DNA of 64,000 nt from Ruminococcus sp. (GCF_016283395.1 NZ_JAEEMU010000040.1:62001-126000); one strand, 5' to 3'; counted from the first letter of the stretch, positions 42,022-52,831 are shown. The notes: generated by a model not told the origin, from the letters alone. Program-made: numbers and translations.

Positions 42022-42948
42022 TTATCTGCCGAGAAGCTTCTCTGCGCCGTCATTTATTTCCTTGACTATCTCAGCACATGGCTTTATCTCGTTTACCATA
42101 CCCGAGATAGCTCCGCAAAGGAACGAACCGCTGTCCACATCGCCGTCTACTACAGCTCTGCGGAGTGCGCCCAGTGTAAGCTTTTCAAACTCATCGGGAG
42201 TAAGTGTACCGTCCTTTTCGCCCATAGCCAGCTTCTTTGCAAACTTTGTCTTGATATTTCTGCAAGGGTGACCTGTATATCTTCCTGTTACGATATTATC
42301 GGTGTCTTTTGCCTTTATTACGAGATCCTTGAATGTAGGGTGTATCTGACATTCCTCAGAAGCAAGGAAGCGTGTACCTATCTGAACGCCTACTGCGCCC
42401 AGCATGAAAGCTGCTGCCATTCCTCTGCCGTCTGCGATACCGCCTGCTGCGATAACAGGTATCTCAACTGCGTCTACTACTTGAGGTACGAGACACATCG
42501 TTGTATTCTCACCTATATGACCGCCCGACTCTGTTCCCTCTGCGATAACAGCGTCAGCTCCTGCCTTTTCCATTCTCTTTGCAAGAGCTACTGACGGTAC
42601 GACAGGCATTACCTTTATATCTGCTTCTTTCCATGCAGCCATGTATTTGCCGGGATTGCCTGCACCTGTTGTTATTACCTTTACGCCCTCGTCGATACAG
42701 AGCTGTGCAAGATCGTCGGCATTAGGGCTCATAAGCATGATATTTACGCCGAAAGGCTTGTTTGTCTTTTCCTTGCAGAGACGTATCTGCTCACGAAGAT
42801 AGTCGATAGGTGCGCTGCCGCCTGCGATAAGTCCGATACCGCCTGCATTTGATACTGCGGAAGCGAGTGTATGCTCGGCTACCCAAGCCATACCGCCCTG
42901 TATTATCGGGTATTCACAGCCAAGAAGTTCAGTAATGCGTGTTTTCAT
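42022..42948 (-). CDS. fabK: Enoyl-ACP reductase, FMN-dependent FabK
   Basis: Flavin-dependent enoyl-ACP reductase of 308 residues, of the nitronate monooxygenase fold. MKTRITELLGCEYPIIQGGM, the EGTESGGHIGE loop with the conserved His, VIAAGGIADGRGMAAAFMLG (phosphate-binding) and GVQIGTRFLASEEC are diagnostic. FabK replaces FabI, giving natural resistance to triclosan-like inhibitors. ATG 42948 is 7 bases from AAAGGAG; ATG 42954 is too close. Confidence 0.94.
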   Translation of the reverse strand: MKTRITELLGCEYPIIQGGMAWVAEHTLASAVSNAGGIGLIAGGSAPIDYLREQIRLCKEKTNKPFGVNIMLMSPNADDLAQLCIDEGVKVITTGAGNPGKYMAAWKEADIKVMPVVPSVALAKRMEKAGADAVIAEGTESGGHIGENTTMCLVPQVVDAVEIPVIAAGGIADGRGMAAAFMLGAVGVQIGTRFLASEECQIHPTFKDLVIKAKDTDNIVTGRYTGHPCRNIKTKFAKKLAMGEKDGTLTPDEFEKLTLGALRRAVVDGDVDSGSFLCGAISGMVNEIKPCAEIVKEINDGAEKLLGR

Positions 42949-42975
42949 ATTCATACTCCTTTGATTAGTCTATCA

Positions 42976-43050
42976 TTGTAGGGGCTGGCGTCCTCGACAG
43001 CCCGTCAGTTTTGATCATATTCGCGGGACGTCGGGACGCCGTCCCCTACA
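42976..43050. repeat. Dispersed hairpins between fabK and fabH
   Basis: GGGCTG...CAGCCC preceded by TGTAG and GGGACGTC...GACGCCGTCCCCTACA. They may attenuate or stabilise the fabH-fabK transcript; only T-poor flanks are present, so they are not classical terminators. Confidence 0.65.
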
Positions 43051-43061
43051 CATTGGTAAAA

Positions 43062-44048
43062 TCAATATTCAAGTATTATTCCGCCGTAGGTAAGACCTGC
43101 TCCGAAGCCTATGAGAGCAAGCTTCTGTCCGCGCTTGATAAGTCCCTTTTCTATACCCTCGGAAAGTGCCAGCGGTATTGACGCACTGGAGGTATTTCCG
43201 TAGTGGTCAAGGGTGATTATGAATTTATCCATGGATACGTCCAGCTTTTTTGCAGCCGTTTCGATTATCCTTATATTAGCCTGATGAGGTACAAACCAGT
43301 CTATATCGTCCTTTGTTATGCCGATCTTTTCTGCTGCGCACTCAAATGCCTTAGGAAGAGCCTGTGTCGCGAATTTGTATACCTCTTTACCGTTCTGCTG
43401 GAGCTTGTGCATAGGACCGTCAGGGATAGGATCTTCAAAATCGCTCTCTGTTGCAACTTCGGGAGCAGGTCTGAGTGCTCTTGCAAAGAGGTGCTTTGCA
43501 CCGCCGCCGTCCGAGAAAAGTGCAGATGAGAACAGCTTATCGCTTCTTTCCAGCACAGCTGCTGCCGCACCGTCACCGAAAAGTATACAGGTAGTACGGT
43601 CTGTGAAATCAAGGAAACGTGAAAGAGCTTCGTTTGCAACTACAAGCACGTATTTAAGGGAGCTGTCTGTTTCAAGGAAACGCCTTGCAGTATCCACGCC
43701 GTAAACAAATCCCGTACAGGCTGCACCGAGATCAAAGGCTGCTGCATTAACAGCTCCTATCTCGTGCTGTATCACGCTTGCCATGCTCGGAGTAAGAAAA
43801 TCGGAAGTAATAGTGCAGGATATCACCAGACCTATCTGTGAAGGATCAATGCCTGCTGCTTCTATGGCTTTGAGAGAAGCCTGCTTTCCCATATACCATG
43901 TGGGCTCCCAGCCTGCCATAGGACGCTCTGTTATGCCCGTTCTCGTTCTTATCCACTCATCGTTGGTCTCGATAAAACGGGTGAGGTCGTCATTCTTTAA
44001 TACCTGCTCGGGCACATATCTGCCCATTCCCAAAATGCTTATTCCCAT
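43062..44048 (-). CDS. fabH: 3-oxoacyl-ACP synthase III
   Basis: Initiating condensing enzyme of 328 residues. Catalytic triad: Cys in DLGAACTGFVYGVDTA (about 113), His in WFVPHQANIRIIE (about 250) and Asn in HYGNTSSASIPLAL (about 280). Starts at ATG 44048 after AAGGAG. First gene of the fatty-acid operon, divergent from fabD. Confidence 0.96.
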   Translation of the reverse strand: MGISILGMGRYVPEQVLKNDDLTRFIETNDEWIRTRTGITERPMAGWEPTWYMGKQASLKAIEAAGIDPSQIGLVISCTITSDFLTPSMASVIQHEIGAVNAAAFDLGAACTGFVYGVDTARRFLETDSSLKYVLVVANEALSRFLDFTDRTTCILFGDGAAAAVLERSDKLFSSALFSDGGGAKHLFARALRPAPEVATESDFEDPIPDGPMHKLQQNGKEVYKFATQALPKAFECAAEKIGITKDDIDWFVPHQANIRIIETAAKKLDVSMDKFIITLDHYGNTSSASIPLALSEGIEKGLIKRGQKLALIGFGAGLTYGGIILEY

Positions 44049-44182
44049 TAAAAAGCTCCTTAGAATCAATAAAAATTATGTGAACATGGTTGTAAAAACC
44101 AAAATTTTGTGTTATAGTAGTAGTGTTAGTACTTGAACATAAGGGACTATCCCCTATATGGACATAATACCACACATAATAT

Positions 44183-44211
44183 ATTGTAAAGCATTTTGAG
44201 TTTTTTTGCAA
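44183..44211 (-). promoter_or_regulatory. Promoter of the fabH operon
   Basis: Minus-strand TTGCAA and TACAAT with 17 bases between, giving a leader of about 130 bases before fabH. Confidence 0.5.
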
Positions 44212-44252
44212 CGATATTTTGTCACTTTAGCACCCCGAAATCAAAATATCGT
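44211..44252. promoter_or_regulatory. Inverted repeat in the divergent fabH-fabD control region
   Basis: ACGATATTTTG (44211-44221) and CAAAATATCGT (44242-44252) are perfect 11-base inverted copies 20 bases apart, the left arm abutting the -35 of the fabH promoter. Centres lie about three helical turns apart, so this could be a pair of operator half-sites or a hairpin. It does not match the FapR or FabT consensus as I know them. Confidence 0.45.
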
Positions 44253-44335
44253 CATTTCTCACAAATTTACAATATACCATTCGGATATTTTCACCATTGA
44301 TTTGTGTATACCACACAGAAAGGATGTTATCTATT

Positions 44336-45244
44336 ATGACAATTTCACTATTTTCAGGACAGGGCTCGCAGTATGAAGGCATGGGTAAGGATATTGCGGA
44401 AGCCATGCCTGAACTGGCGGAAGTCTACGAAACAGGCTCGGCTGTACTGGGCGTTGATCTAAAGGATATCTGCTTCAATGCTCCTCTTGACGAGCTTTCA
44501 AGAACCATCAACTCTCAGCCTGCTATCATGGCTACTTCTATCGTATGCCTTAAAGCTGCACAGGCTAAGGGCTTCACATTTGACGGCGTTGCAGGTCACT
44601 CTCTCGGCGAATACGCTGCTATGTACGCTTCGGGAATGATAACTCTTGAGGACGCTTTCCGCCTTATAAAGGCAAGAGCTGCCGCTATGGAGGAGGCTAC
44701 AACTTCAACTAAGGGTGCAATGGCTGCTATAATGAAGATAGCTCCCGAGGAAGTTGAAAGGGTATGCGGCGAGGCTAAGGAATATGTTACCGCTGTAAAC
44801 TACAATTCTCCCGTTCAGACCGTTATCGCAGGTACTCCCGAGGGCATTGCCGAGGTAAGCGATGTATTTGCCGAAATGAAGGCAAGAGTTATACCTCTCA
44901 ACGTTGCAGGTGCTTTCCATTCAAAGCTCATGCAGCCTGCTGCTGATAAATTCTATGAAACAGCAAAGACTATCACTTTCAACGCTCCGCAGGTGAAGTA
45001 TTACTCAAACCTCACAGGCGGCGAGCTCAATGACTTCTCAGATATGGCTTCAATGCTTGCAAAGCATATAGTTTCCCCTGTACGCTTCACTTCCGAGCTT
45101 GCTGCTATGCAGGAAGCAGGTGCGGACAAGTTCGTTGAATTCGGTCCGGGAAGAACTCTCACAGGACTCGTTAAAAAGACTCTCAAAGATGTGACAGCTG
45201 TAAATGTTGAAAATCTTGAAACTCTCGAAGGAGCATTATCATGA
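44336..45244 (+). CDS. fabD: Malonyl-CoA:ACP transacylase
   Basis: Loads malonyl groups on ACP, 302 residues. LFSGQGSQYEGMGKDIAEAM start, nucleophile in VAGHSLGEYAAMYASG (Ser about 88), catalytic His in LNVAGAFHSKLMQPAA (about 197). ATG 44336 follows AAAGGA. Unlike the other fab genes it heads a divergent plus-strand operon with shikimate genes; its stop overlaps aroE by four bases. Confidence 0.95.
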   Translation: MTISLFSGQGSQYEGMGKDIAEAMPELAEVYETGSAVLGVDLKDICFNAPLDELSRTINSQPAIMATSIVCLKAAQAKGFTFDGVAGHSLGEYAAMYASGMITLEDAFRLIKARAAAMEEATTSTKGAMAAIMKIAPEEVERVCGEAKEYVTAVNYNSPVQTVIAGTPEGIAEVSDVFAEMKARVIPLNVAGAFHSKLMQPAADKFYETAKTITFNAPQVKYYSNLTGGELNDFSDMASMLAKHIVSPVRFTSELAAMQEAGADKFVEFGPGRTLTGLVKKTLKDVTAVNVENLETLEGALS

Positions 45245-46077
45245 ATAAATTCGCGCTTATAGGTCACCCCCTGGGACACTCAATGTCCCCTCTTATCCAC
45301 GAAAAACTGTTCGCTCTCAGCGGACTTGACGATACTTCATACGAGCTTATCGACATAGCTCCCGAGGATATGGCAAAGAGCCGCGGACTTCTCGAAAGTC
45401 TCCGCGGACTCAACGTTACTATCCCTCACAAGCAGGCTGTTATACCGCTCCTGAACGAGCTTGCAGAAAGTGCTCTGCGCTATAATTCAGTAAACTGCAT
45501 AAGCAATAAGGACGGAAAGCTCACAGGCTACAATACCGACTGTGACGGATTCCTGCGCTCGGCAGAGAAGCTCCCTATCGGCGGAAACGTTGCTATACTT
45601 GGCTGCGGCGGTGTCGGCAGAATGATAGCTATTGAAGTCGCACGTCACGGCGGCAATATCACTCTCGCTGTTATCCCACAGGACTTCAAGAACGCTCAGC
45701 TCCTTATGGCTGAGATAATGTCAAAGTGCAGCGGTGCTTCAATAAAGATCGTGGAGATATCCGCTCTCGAAGGCAATTTCGACCTGCTCATAAATGCTAC
45801 CCCTGTTGGTATGTATCCGAAGGTAGATGCCTGCGCTGTAAGCGACAAGGTAATCGAAAACAGCGGCAGCGTATTCGATGTTATCTACAATCCTATAGAA
45901 ACACTTCTCATGAAGAAAGCCCGTGCCCTCGGCAAAACAGCTGTAGGCGGCGCGTCTATGCTGGTATATCAGGCTGTAAAGGCTCACGAGATATGGTACG
46001 GCGGCAAATTCGCAGCCGAGGACATCGCTAAGATAATCACCGATGTGGAGAATGCTGTTGAAAGCATGAACAAGTAA
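45241..46077 (+). CDS. aroE: Shikimate dehydrogenase
   Basis: Reduces 3-dehydroshikimate with NADPH, 278 residues. Substrate motif GHPLGHSMSPLIHEKL, catalytic lysine in NVTIPHKQAVIP (about 64), YNTDCDGFLRS (about 100) and the NADP loop ILGCGGVGRMIAIEVA. ATGA overlap with fabD. Pathway partner aroK lies two genes downstream in the same unit. Confidence 0.95.
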   Translation: MNKFALIGHPLGHSMSPLIHEKLFALSGLDDTSYELIDIAPEDMAKSRGLLESLRGLNVTIPHKQAVIPLLNELAESALRYNSVNCISNKDGKLTGYNTDCDGFLRSAEKLPIGGNVAILGCGGVGRMIAIEVARHGGNITLAVIPQDFKNAQLLMAEIMSKCSGASIKIVEISALEGNFDLLINATPVGMYPKVDACAVSDKVIENSGSVFDVIYNPIETLLMKKARALGKTAVGGASMLVYQAVKAHEIWYGGKFAAEDIAKIITDVENAVESMNK

Positions 46078-46078
46078 T

Positions 46079-46531
46079 ATGATAAGACCTGCTAAAGCCT
46101 GCGATGCTTCACGAATCGCTGAAATAATAATCACTAATTACCGCGTGAATTTCTATCCCTATTTCCTTAACGATGACTACTACTTCAACGAACTCAACGT
46201 AGTGGATATGGCTTCGGAATACGCTAAAGGTTCGGAAGCCCTGAGCAACTCATGGGTGTTCGATGACTGCGGCGTGGTCAAGGGCATTGTCCGCGTAAAG
46301 GGCGATGAGATAGAAAAGCTGTTTGTAGAACCTCAATTCCAGAATATGCGCATAGGTCGGACTCTTCTCGACTATGCAGTAAACGAACTAAAAGCAACAT
46401 GGCTGTGGGTACTTGAATATAATATACGCGCAAAGACATTCTATAAACACCACGGCTTCGCGCTTACAGGTGAAAAAATAATAGAAGATGACTGGGTGCC
46501 GCTTGCAAAAATGGCTCTCAGCAAAAAGTAA
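46079..46531 (+). CDS. GNAT-family N-acetyltransferase
   Basis: Protein of 150 residues with the acetyl-CoA loop VEPQFQNMRIGRTLLDYAV (about 85-103) and the terminal YNIRAKTFYKHHGFALTGE segment of GNAT enzymes. The substrate is unknown. It starts one base after the aroE stop, so it is translated with the shikimate genes. Confidence 0.88.
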   Translation: MIRPAKACDASRIAEIIITNYRVNFYPYFLNDDYYFNELNVVDMASEYAKGSEALSNSWVFDDCGVVKGIVRVKGDEIEKLFVEPQFQNMRIGRTLLDYAVNELKATWLWVLEYNIRAKTFYKHHGFALTGEKIIEDDWVPLAKMALSKK

Positions 46532-46535
46532 TATC

Positions 46536-47414
46536 ATGAAAAAGACTGCTTTCCTCTTCCTTGCCGCAATAGTCCTTTCGGGCTGCGGACAGAAAAAAGC
46601 CGAAAAGCCTCTGCTTGAAGGCATTTCCTGCACGGGAGAGAACCATTTTTCCTGCACCTTTGACGGCGTAAAGCATGATTTTATCGTGGATATGCCAGAT
46701 AATACGAAAAATGCTCCCCTTGTTGTACTGCTTCACGGCTACGGAGACTCGGCGGAGGGATTCCGAAACGGTATCCACTTTGAAGAAAAAGCAAATCCCC
46801 TCGGATATGCCGTTGTATACGTTACGGGAGCTTCTTCCGCAAGGGACAATACTTCTGCAAGCGGCTGGAATTCGCCTGCTGCACCAAATGACAACAAGGA
46901 CACGGAGTTCCTTGTATCGCTGGCTGAATATCTGCAAAAGGAGTATTCCCTCGACAAAAACAGGACATACGCCGCAGGCTTCAGCAACGGTGCGTGTATG
47001 ATGCATACCATTGCCGAAAAGGTTGACGGTACGTACTCGGCATTTGCCTGTGTTGCAGGATATATGCAGCCGAACATATGGGATAAGCGAAAAGGCTCAG
47101 ATGTGAGCTTTTTCCAGCTTACAGGCGAAAATGACGACTTTGTGCCAAAGGAAAGCGACGGCACTGCCGAGAATAATCCTGCACCGTCCATAGAAAAGGT
47201 GATAGAGTACCGAGAAAGCTCCATAAATGCTGATACATCAGGCAGCTGTGAGGTGGGCAAGGGCTCTGTGCTGAACAAGTATGAAAACTCAGAAACTCAC
47301 AGACAGGTCTGGGAGCTTACTGTAAAAGGCGGCGGTCATTCGTGGTATTCCGAGAAATACAATGGATTTGACGCCACTGAGCTGATACTTGATTTCTTTG
47401 AGACTCAAAAGTAA
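46536..47414 (+). CDS. Lipoprotein esterase of the CE1/LpqC type
   Basis: Surface lipoprotein with alpha/beta-hydrolase fold, 292 residues. Lipobox VLSGC (Cys about 16). LVVLLHGYGDSAEGFRNG supplies the oxyanion site, AAGFSNGACMMHTIAEK the nucleophile Ser (about 151), ENDDFVP the Asp and GGGHSWYSE the His. The layout matches CE1-like feruloyl or acetyl xylan esterases and the PHB-depolymerase-like LpqC family. In this organism removal of hemicellulose side groups is the likeliest task. It has no dockerin or carbohydrate-binding module. Confidence 0.85.
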   Translation: MKKTAFLFLAAIVLSGCGQKKAEKPLLEGISCTGENHFSCTFDGVKHDFIVDMPDNTKNAPLVVLLHGYGDSAEGFRNGIHFEEKANPLGYAVVYVTGASSARDNTSASGWNSPAAPNDNKDTEFLVSLAEYLQKEYSLDKNRTYAAGFSNGACMMHTIAEKVDGTYSAFACVAGYMQPNIWDKRKGSDVSFFQLTGENDDFVPKESDGTAENNPAPSIEKVIEYRESSINADTSGSCEVGKGSVLNKYENSETHRQVWELTVKGGGHSWYSEKYNGFDATELILDFFETQK

Positions 47415-47427
47415 AAAGGAGTAAAAT

Positions 47428-47925
47428 ATGACTGTATTCTTATGCGGCTTTATGGGCTGCGGAAAATCAACTATAGGCAAGCTTGCAGCTAAAAAGCTTG
47501 GCTGCGGCTTCTGCGATACCGATGACATAATCGTAAGGACTCTCGAAATGACTATCCCCGAGATATTCGAGAAAAAGGGCGAGCCTTTCTTCCGTCAGAC
47601 AGAAGCAGAGATAGTGAAGTCGCTCTGCGGCAAGACTACCGTTGCTGCCTGCGGCGGCGGTGCTATGCTCAATCCCGATACGGCAAAGGCTGCAAAGGAC
47701 GCAGGTGCGGCTGTTATCTTCCTCGATGTTCCTTTCGAGACCTGTTATCAGCGTATCAAGGACGATACTAACCGTCCTATCGTTGTAAAGTCCACAAAGG
47801 AGGAGCTTGAGGCTCTCTACAACTCGCGCAGGGACATCTACTTCAAACATTCCACCATACGACTTGAATGTACGGGAAGTCCCGTTGAAAATGCGGACAA
47901 GATCGTTGAAGCCTTGAGAAAGTGA
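47428..47925 (+). CDS. aroK: Shikimate kinase
   Basis: Phosphorylates shikimate, 165 residues. P-loop GFMGCGKSTIGKLAAK (residues 7-22), shikimate-binding DTDD motif (about 32) and ACGGGAML (about 78), and the lid around RPIVVKSTKEE. Complete, with AAAGGAG before the ATG. Confidence 0.95.
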   Translation: MTVFLCGFMGCGKSTIGKLAAKKLGCGFCDTDDIIVRTLEMTIPEIFEKKGEPFFRQTEAEIVKSLCGKTTVAACGGGAMLNPDTAKAAKDAGAAVIFLDVPFETCYQRIKDDTNRPIVVKSTKEELEALYNSRRDIYFKHSTIRLECTGSPVENADKIVEALRK

Positions 47926-47932
47926 GCAAGTC

Positions 47933-49102
47933 ATGCTTATCTATAACGCTGAGATACACACTCTTGACTCACGGGGAGTCATCGCAAACGGCTGGATAGA
48001 GACTGAAAACAGCAAGATAAAGGCCATCGGCGAGGGTGCTCCTGCGGAGATACCCGAGGGCAGCATAAACGCTCAGGGCGGTCTGCTCATGCCGGGATTT
48101 ATCGACGCTCATACTCACCTCGGCATAATCGAGGACGGTCTCGACTTTGAGGGCGATGACTGCAACGAGTCCACAGATCCGTTTACGCCTCAGATGAGAG
48201 CTATCGACGGTATCAATCCATTTGACCGCTGCTTTGAGGAAGCCCGTATGCGCGGCATAACCGCTGCGGCTTCAAGCCCGGGAAGTGCCAACCCATGCGG
48301 CGGCGAGATAGCTGCCCTAAAGACTAACGGCAGGCGCGTAGACGATATGCTCATAAAAAAGTGCGGCATCAAATTCGCTCTGGGTGAAAATCCAAAGAAT
48401 GTATATAACGGACGGGAAGAGACTCCCATAACACGTATGGCGATAACCGCCCTTATACGTGAGGGGCTTTACAAGGCTCGACGCTATGTTCACGATATGG
48501 ACAGCTACTACTCAGACAGCGAGAACTACGATCCGCCTGAGTACGATATCAAGTGCGAGGCTCTCATGCCCCTGCTGGAACGCAAGATAAAGGCTTTCTT
48601 CCACTGCCACCGCGCAGATGATATCTGCACGGCTATGCGCATAGCTTCGGAATTTGCCCTTGACCCCGTTATCATACACGGCACTGAGGGACACAAGATA
48701 GCCGATATCATAGCCGAGGAAAAAATCCCTGTGATATGCGGTCCTCTCATGTGTGACCGCTGCAAGCCCGAAATGCGCGGACTTGAACTGAAAAATGCTG
48801 CTGTGCTCCACGAAAACGGAGTAAAGATAGCTATATGCACAGACCATACAGTAACTCCTGTACAGTACCTGCCACTTTCGGCTCAGACTGCAATAAAGGG
48901 CGGTCTCAGCTTCGATGAGGCTGTAAAGACTATCACCGTCTACCCTGCCGAGATACTTGGCATAGACGATGTCACAGGCTCGCTCAGAGAGGATAAGGAC
49001 GCTGACTTGCAGCTCTACCGCAAGGGCGACAATCCACTTGACCTTATGTGCGAACCCGTTCTCGTAATGGTCAGCGGCGAGATATGCCGCAGGGAGGTAT
49101 AA
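47933..49102 (+). CDS. Amidohydrolase of the imidazolonepropionase-like group
   Basis: Metal-dependent hydrolase of 389 residues. Metal ligands are visible in FIDAHTHLGI (two His, about 60), AFFHCHRADD (about 225), VIIHGTEGHK (about 247) and ICTDHTVTP (Asp, about 305); the small beta-sandwich surrounds the barrel. The family includes imidazolonepropionase and isoaspartyl-type hydrolases; the substrate is not evident. It follows aroK by 7 bases. Confidence 0.85.
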   Translation: MLIYNAEIHTLDSRGVIANGWIETENSKIKAIGEGAPAEIPEGSINAQGGLLMPGFIDAHTHLGIIEDGLDFEGDDCNESTDPFTPQMRAIDGINPFDRCFEEARMRGITAAASSPGSANPCGGEIAALKTNGRRVDDMLIKKCGIKFALGENPKNVYNGREETPITRMAITALIREGLYKARRYVHDMDSYYSDSENYDPPEYDIKCEALMPLLERKIKAFFHCHRADDICTAMRIASEFALDPVIIHGTEGHKIADIIAEEKIPVICGPLMCDRCKPEMRGLELKNAAVLHENGVKIAICTDHTVTPVQYLPLSAQTAIKGGLSFDEAVKTITVYPAEILGIDDVTGSLREDKDADLQLYRKGDNPLDLMCEPVLVMVSGEICRREV

Positions 49103-49103
49103 A

Positions 49104-50312
49104 TTGAAAAGACTGCTGTCAATCATTGCTTCCGCTGCCCTTATCTTCACATCAGCTCCTGCAATGACTTCTTTTGCCGAAGATAAGACTAATGACTTGA
49201 AATTGCATTTTAAAATAGAAAACGGTGAAGCCTGTTTAACAGGCGAATGGAGCGACAACGTAACTGAGCTTGTAATTCCCGAAACCTACGAAGGTAAGCC
49301 TGTTACTTCTATCGACGAGAAGGCATTCACAGGCAATGAAAATATCGTTTCATGTGTTATTCCCGATACCGTAAAATCAGTAGGCGATCTGGCATTTGCC
49401 GCCTGTCCTAATCTGAAAAGCATAAGTATAGGAAGCGGTTTTTCTTCTTTAGGCAATCTTTCTTTTGCCAACTGTAACAACTTGACTTCCATTACTGTGA
49501 GCAAGGATAATCCTGATTTTACTTCGATCAACTCTTGCCTTTACAACAAAAAGGGGGATACGCTCCGCCTTTATGCAGGCGGCAGCAAGGCTGTCGTATC
49601 CGACAATACCAAAACTATCGGCAAGTGGGCTTTCTTTGAAAGATCGGATATCACCTCGGTCACTATCCCGAGTTCTGTCACTGCTATTGAAGATTCTGTC
49701 TTTTCGGGCTGTCTTTCTCTGAAAGAGATCACTATCCCCGACTCTGTGACCAAACTCGGAAAGTACTGCTTTATGAGCTGCCGTGCCTTGCAGAGCGTAA
49801 GCCTCGGCAAATCAGTGACAGAGATACCCGAAGAATGCTTTTATTGCTGCACAGCTCTGAATAATATATCTCTTTCAGACAATATCAAGTCTATAGGCGA
49901 CAGAGCCTTTTATTGCTGTGAGGATATCAGCGGTATCTATATACCAGCCGCCGTTAAATCTATCGGTGAAGATGCTGTCGGAAAGAAATACATCTCCATG
50001 GGCTCTTATTCTATAAAAATCCCGAACTTTCAGATAAAAGGCGAAAAAGGCTCGGCTGCGGAAAAATATGCCTTTGATCAGAATATATCTTTCCTTACCA
50101 ACGACTCACAGGGAGATGTGAACGGCGACGGCAAGGTGGACTCGGTCGACGCTTCCGCTGTGCTGGCTGAATATGCTCTTCTGTCGGCAGGCAAAAAGGG
50201 AAAACTTACCGAGAAGCAGTCAAAGGCTGCGGACTGGAACAGCGACGGAAATATCGATTCCGTGGACGCTTCCGCCATACTCGCGGAATACGCAAGAGTG
50301 CAGACACTTTAA
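49104..50312 (+). CDS. Secreted BspA-type leucine-rich-repeat protein with dockerin
   Basis: Exported protein of 402 residues: signal peptide (MKRLLSIIASAALIFTSAPA), about nine LRR_5 units between residues 45 and 320 (VTELVIPETYEGKPVTSIDE, later LKEITIPDSVTKLGKYCFMS) and a C-terminal type I dockerin with two nearly identical loops (GDVNGDGKVDSVDASAVLAE and ADWNSDGNIDSVDASAILAE). The repeat part suggests protein or glycan binding on a scaffold. It starts at TTG 49104, 4 bases after GGGAGGT, and is coupled to the amidohydrolase stop. The dockerin recognition positions (Ser-Val) differ from those of the GH74 dockerin. Confidence 0.9.
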   Translation: MKRLLSIIASAALIFTSAPAMTSFAEDKTNDLKLHFKIENGEACLTGEWSDNVTELVIPETYEGKPVTSIDEKAFTGNENIVSCVIPDTVKSVGDLAFAACPNLKSISIGSGFSSLGNLSFANCNNLTSITVSKDNPDFTSINSCLYNKKGDTLRLYAGGSKAVVSDNTKTIGKWAFFERSDITSVTIPSSVTAIEDSVFSGCLSLKEITIPDSVTKLGKYCFMSCRALQSVSLGKSVTEIPEECFYCCTALNNISLSDNIKSIGDRAFYCCEDISGIYIPAAVKSIGEDAVGKKYISMGSYSIKIPNFQIKGEKGSAAEKYAFDQNISFLTNDSQGDVNGDGKVDSVDASAVLAEYALLSAGKKGKLTEKQSKAADWNSDGNIDSVDASAILAEYARVQTL

Positions 50313-50376
50313 CACTTGGTTACTTTAATATATCAAATTGCTTTTTTCGCCAAAACCCGACCATATTTGACCATAA

Positions 50377-51942
<1,566 letters not shown>

Positions 51943-51945
51943 ATT

Positions 51946-51973
51946 AAAGGCGGACTTTATGTCCGCCTTTTTT
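51946..51973 (+). terminator. Terminator of guaB
   Basis: AAAGGCGGAC/GTCCGCCTTT stem followed by T run, directly after the stop. From 51974 to 52104 there are only degenerate inverted repeats (GAGCTGAGCCAGCTC) and no gene. Confidence 0.9.
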
Positions 51974-52104
51974 CGAGCTGAGCCAGCTCGACCGCTTCCA
52001 CGTTGGCGCTTGCAAGCTCGCTCACTCTTATCAAAAACCATACTCGTACATCGCTTACGGCACAGTTTGTAGCGGCTGATGCCCACATAAGTCACTACTG
52101 CAAC

Positions 52105-52132
52105 AAAAAAGGACGACCAATGGTCGTCCTTT
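52105..52132 (-). terminator. Terminator of the three-lipoprotein operon
   Basis: AAAGGACGACC/GGTCGTCCTTT with AAT loop; T6 on the minus strand. The same stem, without the T run, occurs as a dispersed hairpin at 28306-28324. Confidence 0.85.
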
Positions 52133-52139
52133 GATTTTG

Positions 52140-52817
52140 TTATGAAATTACATAAGGTTCGCCGTCTATTGTATAGACTGCTACATCGACATATTTATTG
52201 CCTCTGTGAAGCATCAATGAATAAGAACCATGTCCGCCCGGTTCGGTATACGTGCAGTTTACTTTGAGAAGCTTCTTGGCTGTGACCTTTGCATCGGGAG
52301 CTACCTGTGAAAGAACATGGTCATACTCCTCATAAGCAGACTTATCATTCTTCTCCTCGACGATATCCTCGATAAGTACATAGGTAAACTCAAAATCCTT
52401 CTCGGTGTATCCCTTGTAGATATCATACAAGTTGTTGAGCAGATCCTGTGTTGATGCCTGCTCAAGGCTTTCGAGCCTGTACTTCAGAACAGCAGGATAT
52501 ACTGCATTTTCGTGCATAGCTGCGTCTTTAGTCGATAATGAGTAGAAATAATCAACTACCTTTGCAGCTTCTTCTGCTGTCACATATCTCGGATCATAGG
52601 AAACACCTATAGGTACATCTGAAGTCTCAGGTGTATCGTCATGCTGTGTTGCTCCGTATCCAAGTTCATCAAGACTTACGTCGCCATCGACATTTACGGC
52701 GACCATATTATGATCGTCTTTTTCTTTCTTCTCTTCCTTGCTGCCGCATGATACTGCGCAGACCGAAATAGCCGCAGCTGCTATAAGAGCCGCTGCCCTT
52801 GTGATAATCCTATTCAT
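52140..52817 (-). CDS. Lipoprotein of unknown function (third of three)
   Basis: Lipoprotein of 225 residues, lipobox CAVSC (Cys about 24), then an acidic tether and a compact domain from about residue 75 (AEEAAKVVDYFYSLSTKDAA, LLKVNCTYTEPG). It resembles its upstream neighbour in layout (helical start with a YFYSL/YFLSF site, beta-rich end). No catalytic motif is visible. Confidence 0.65.
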   Translation of the reverse strand: MNRIITRAAALIAAAAISVCAVSCGSKEEKKEKDDHNMVAVNVDGDVSLDELGYGATQHDDTPETSDVPIGVSYDPRYVTAEEAAKVVDYFYSLSTKDAAMHENAVYPAVLKYRLESLEQASTQDLLNNLYDIYKGYTEKDFEFTYVLIEDIVEEKNDKSAYEEYDHVLSQVAPDAKVTAKKLLKVNCTYTEPGGHGSYSLMLHRGNKYVDVAVYTIDGEPYVIS

Positions 52818-52831
52818 TGTAAGATCGCCTC

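Noticed and set aside
44101..44160. FapR-type operator (TTAGTAC-like) before fabH
   Set aside because: Only one half resembles the consensus I remember (GTTAGTACTTGAACATAAG), and no fapR gene is linked; too weak to annotate.
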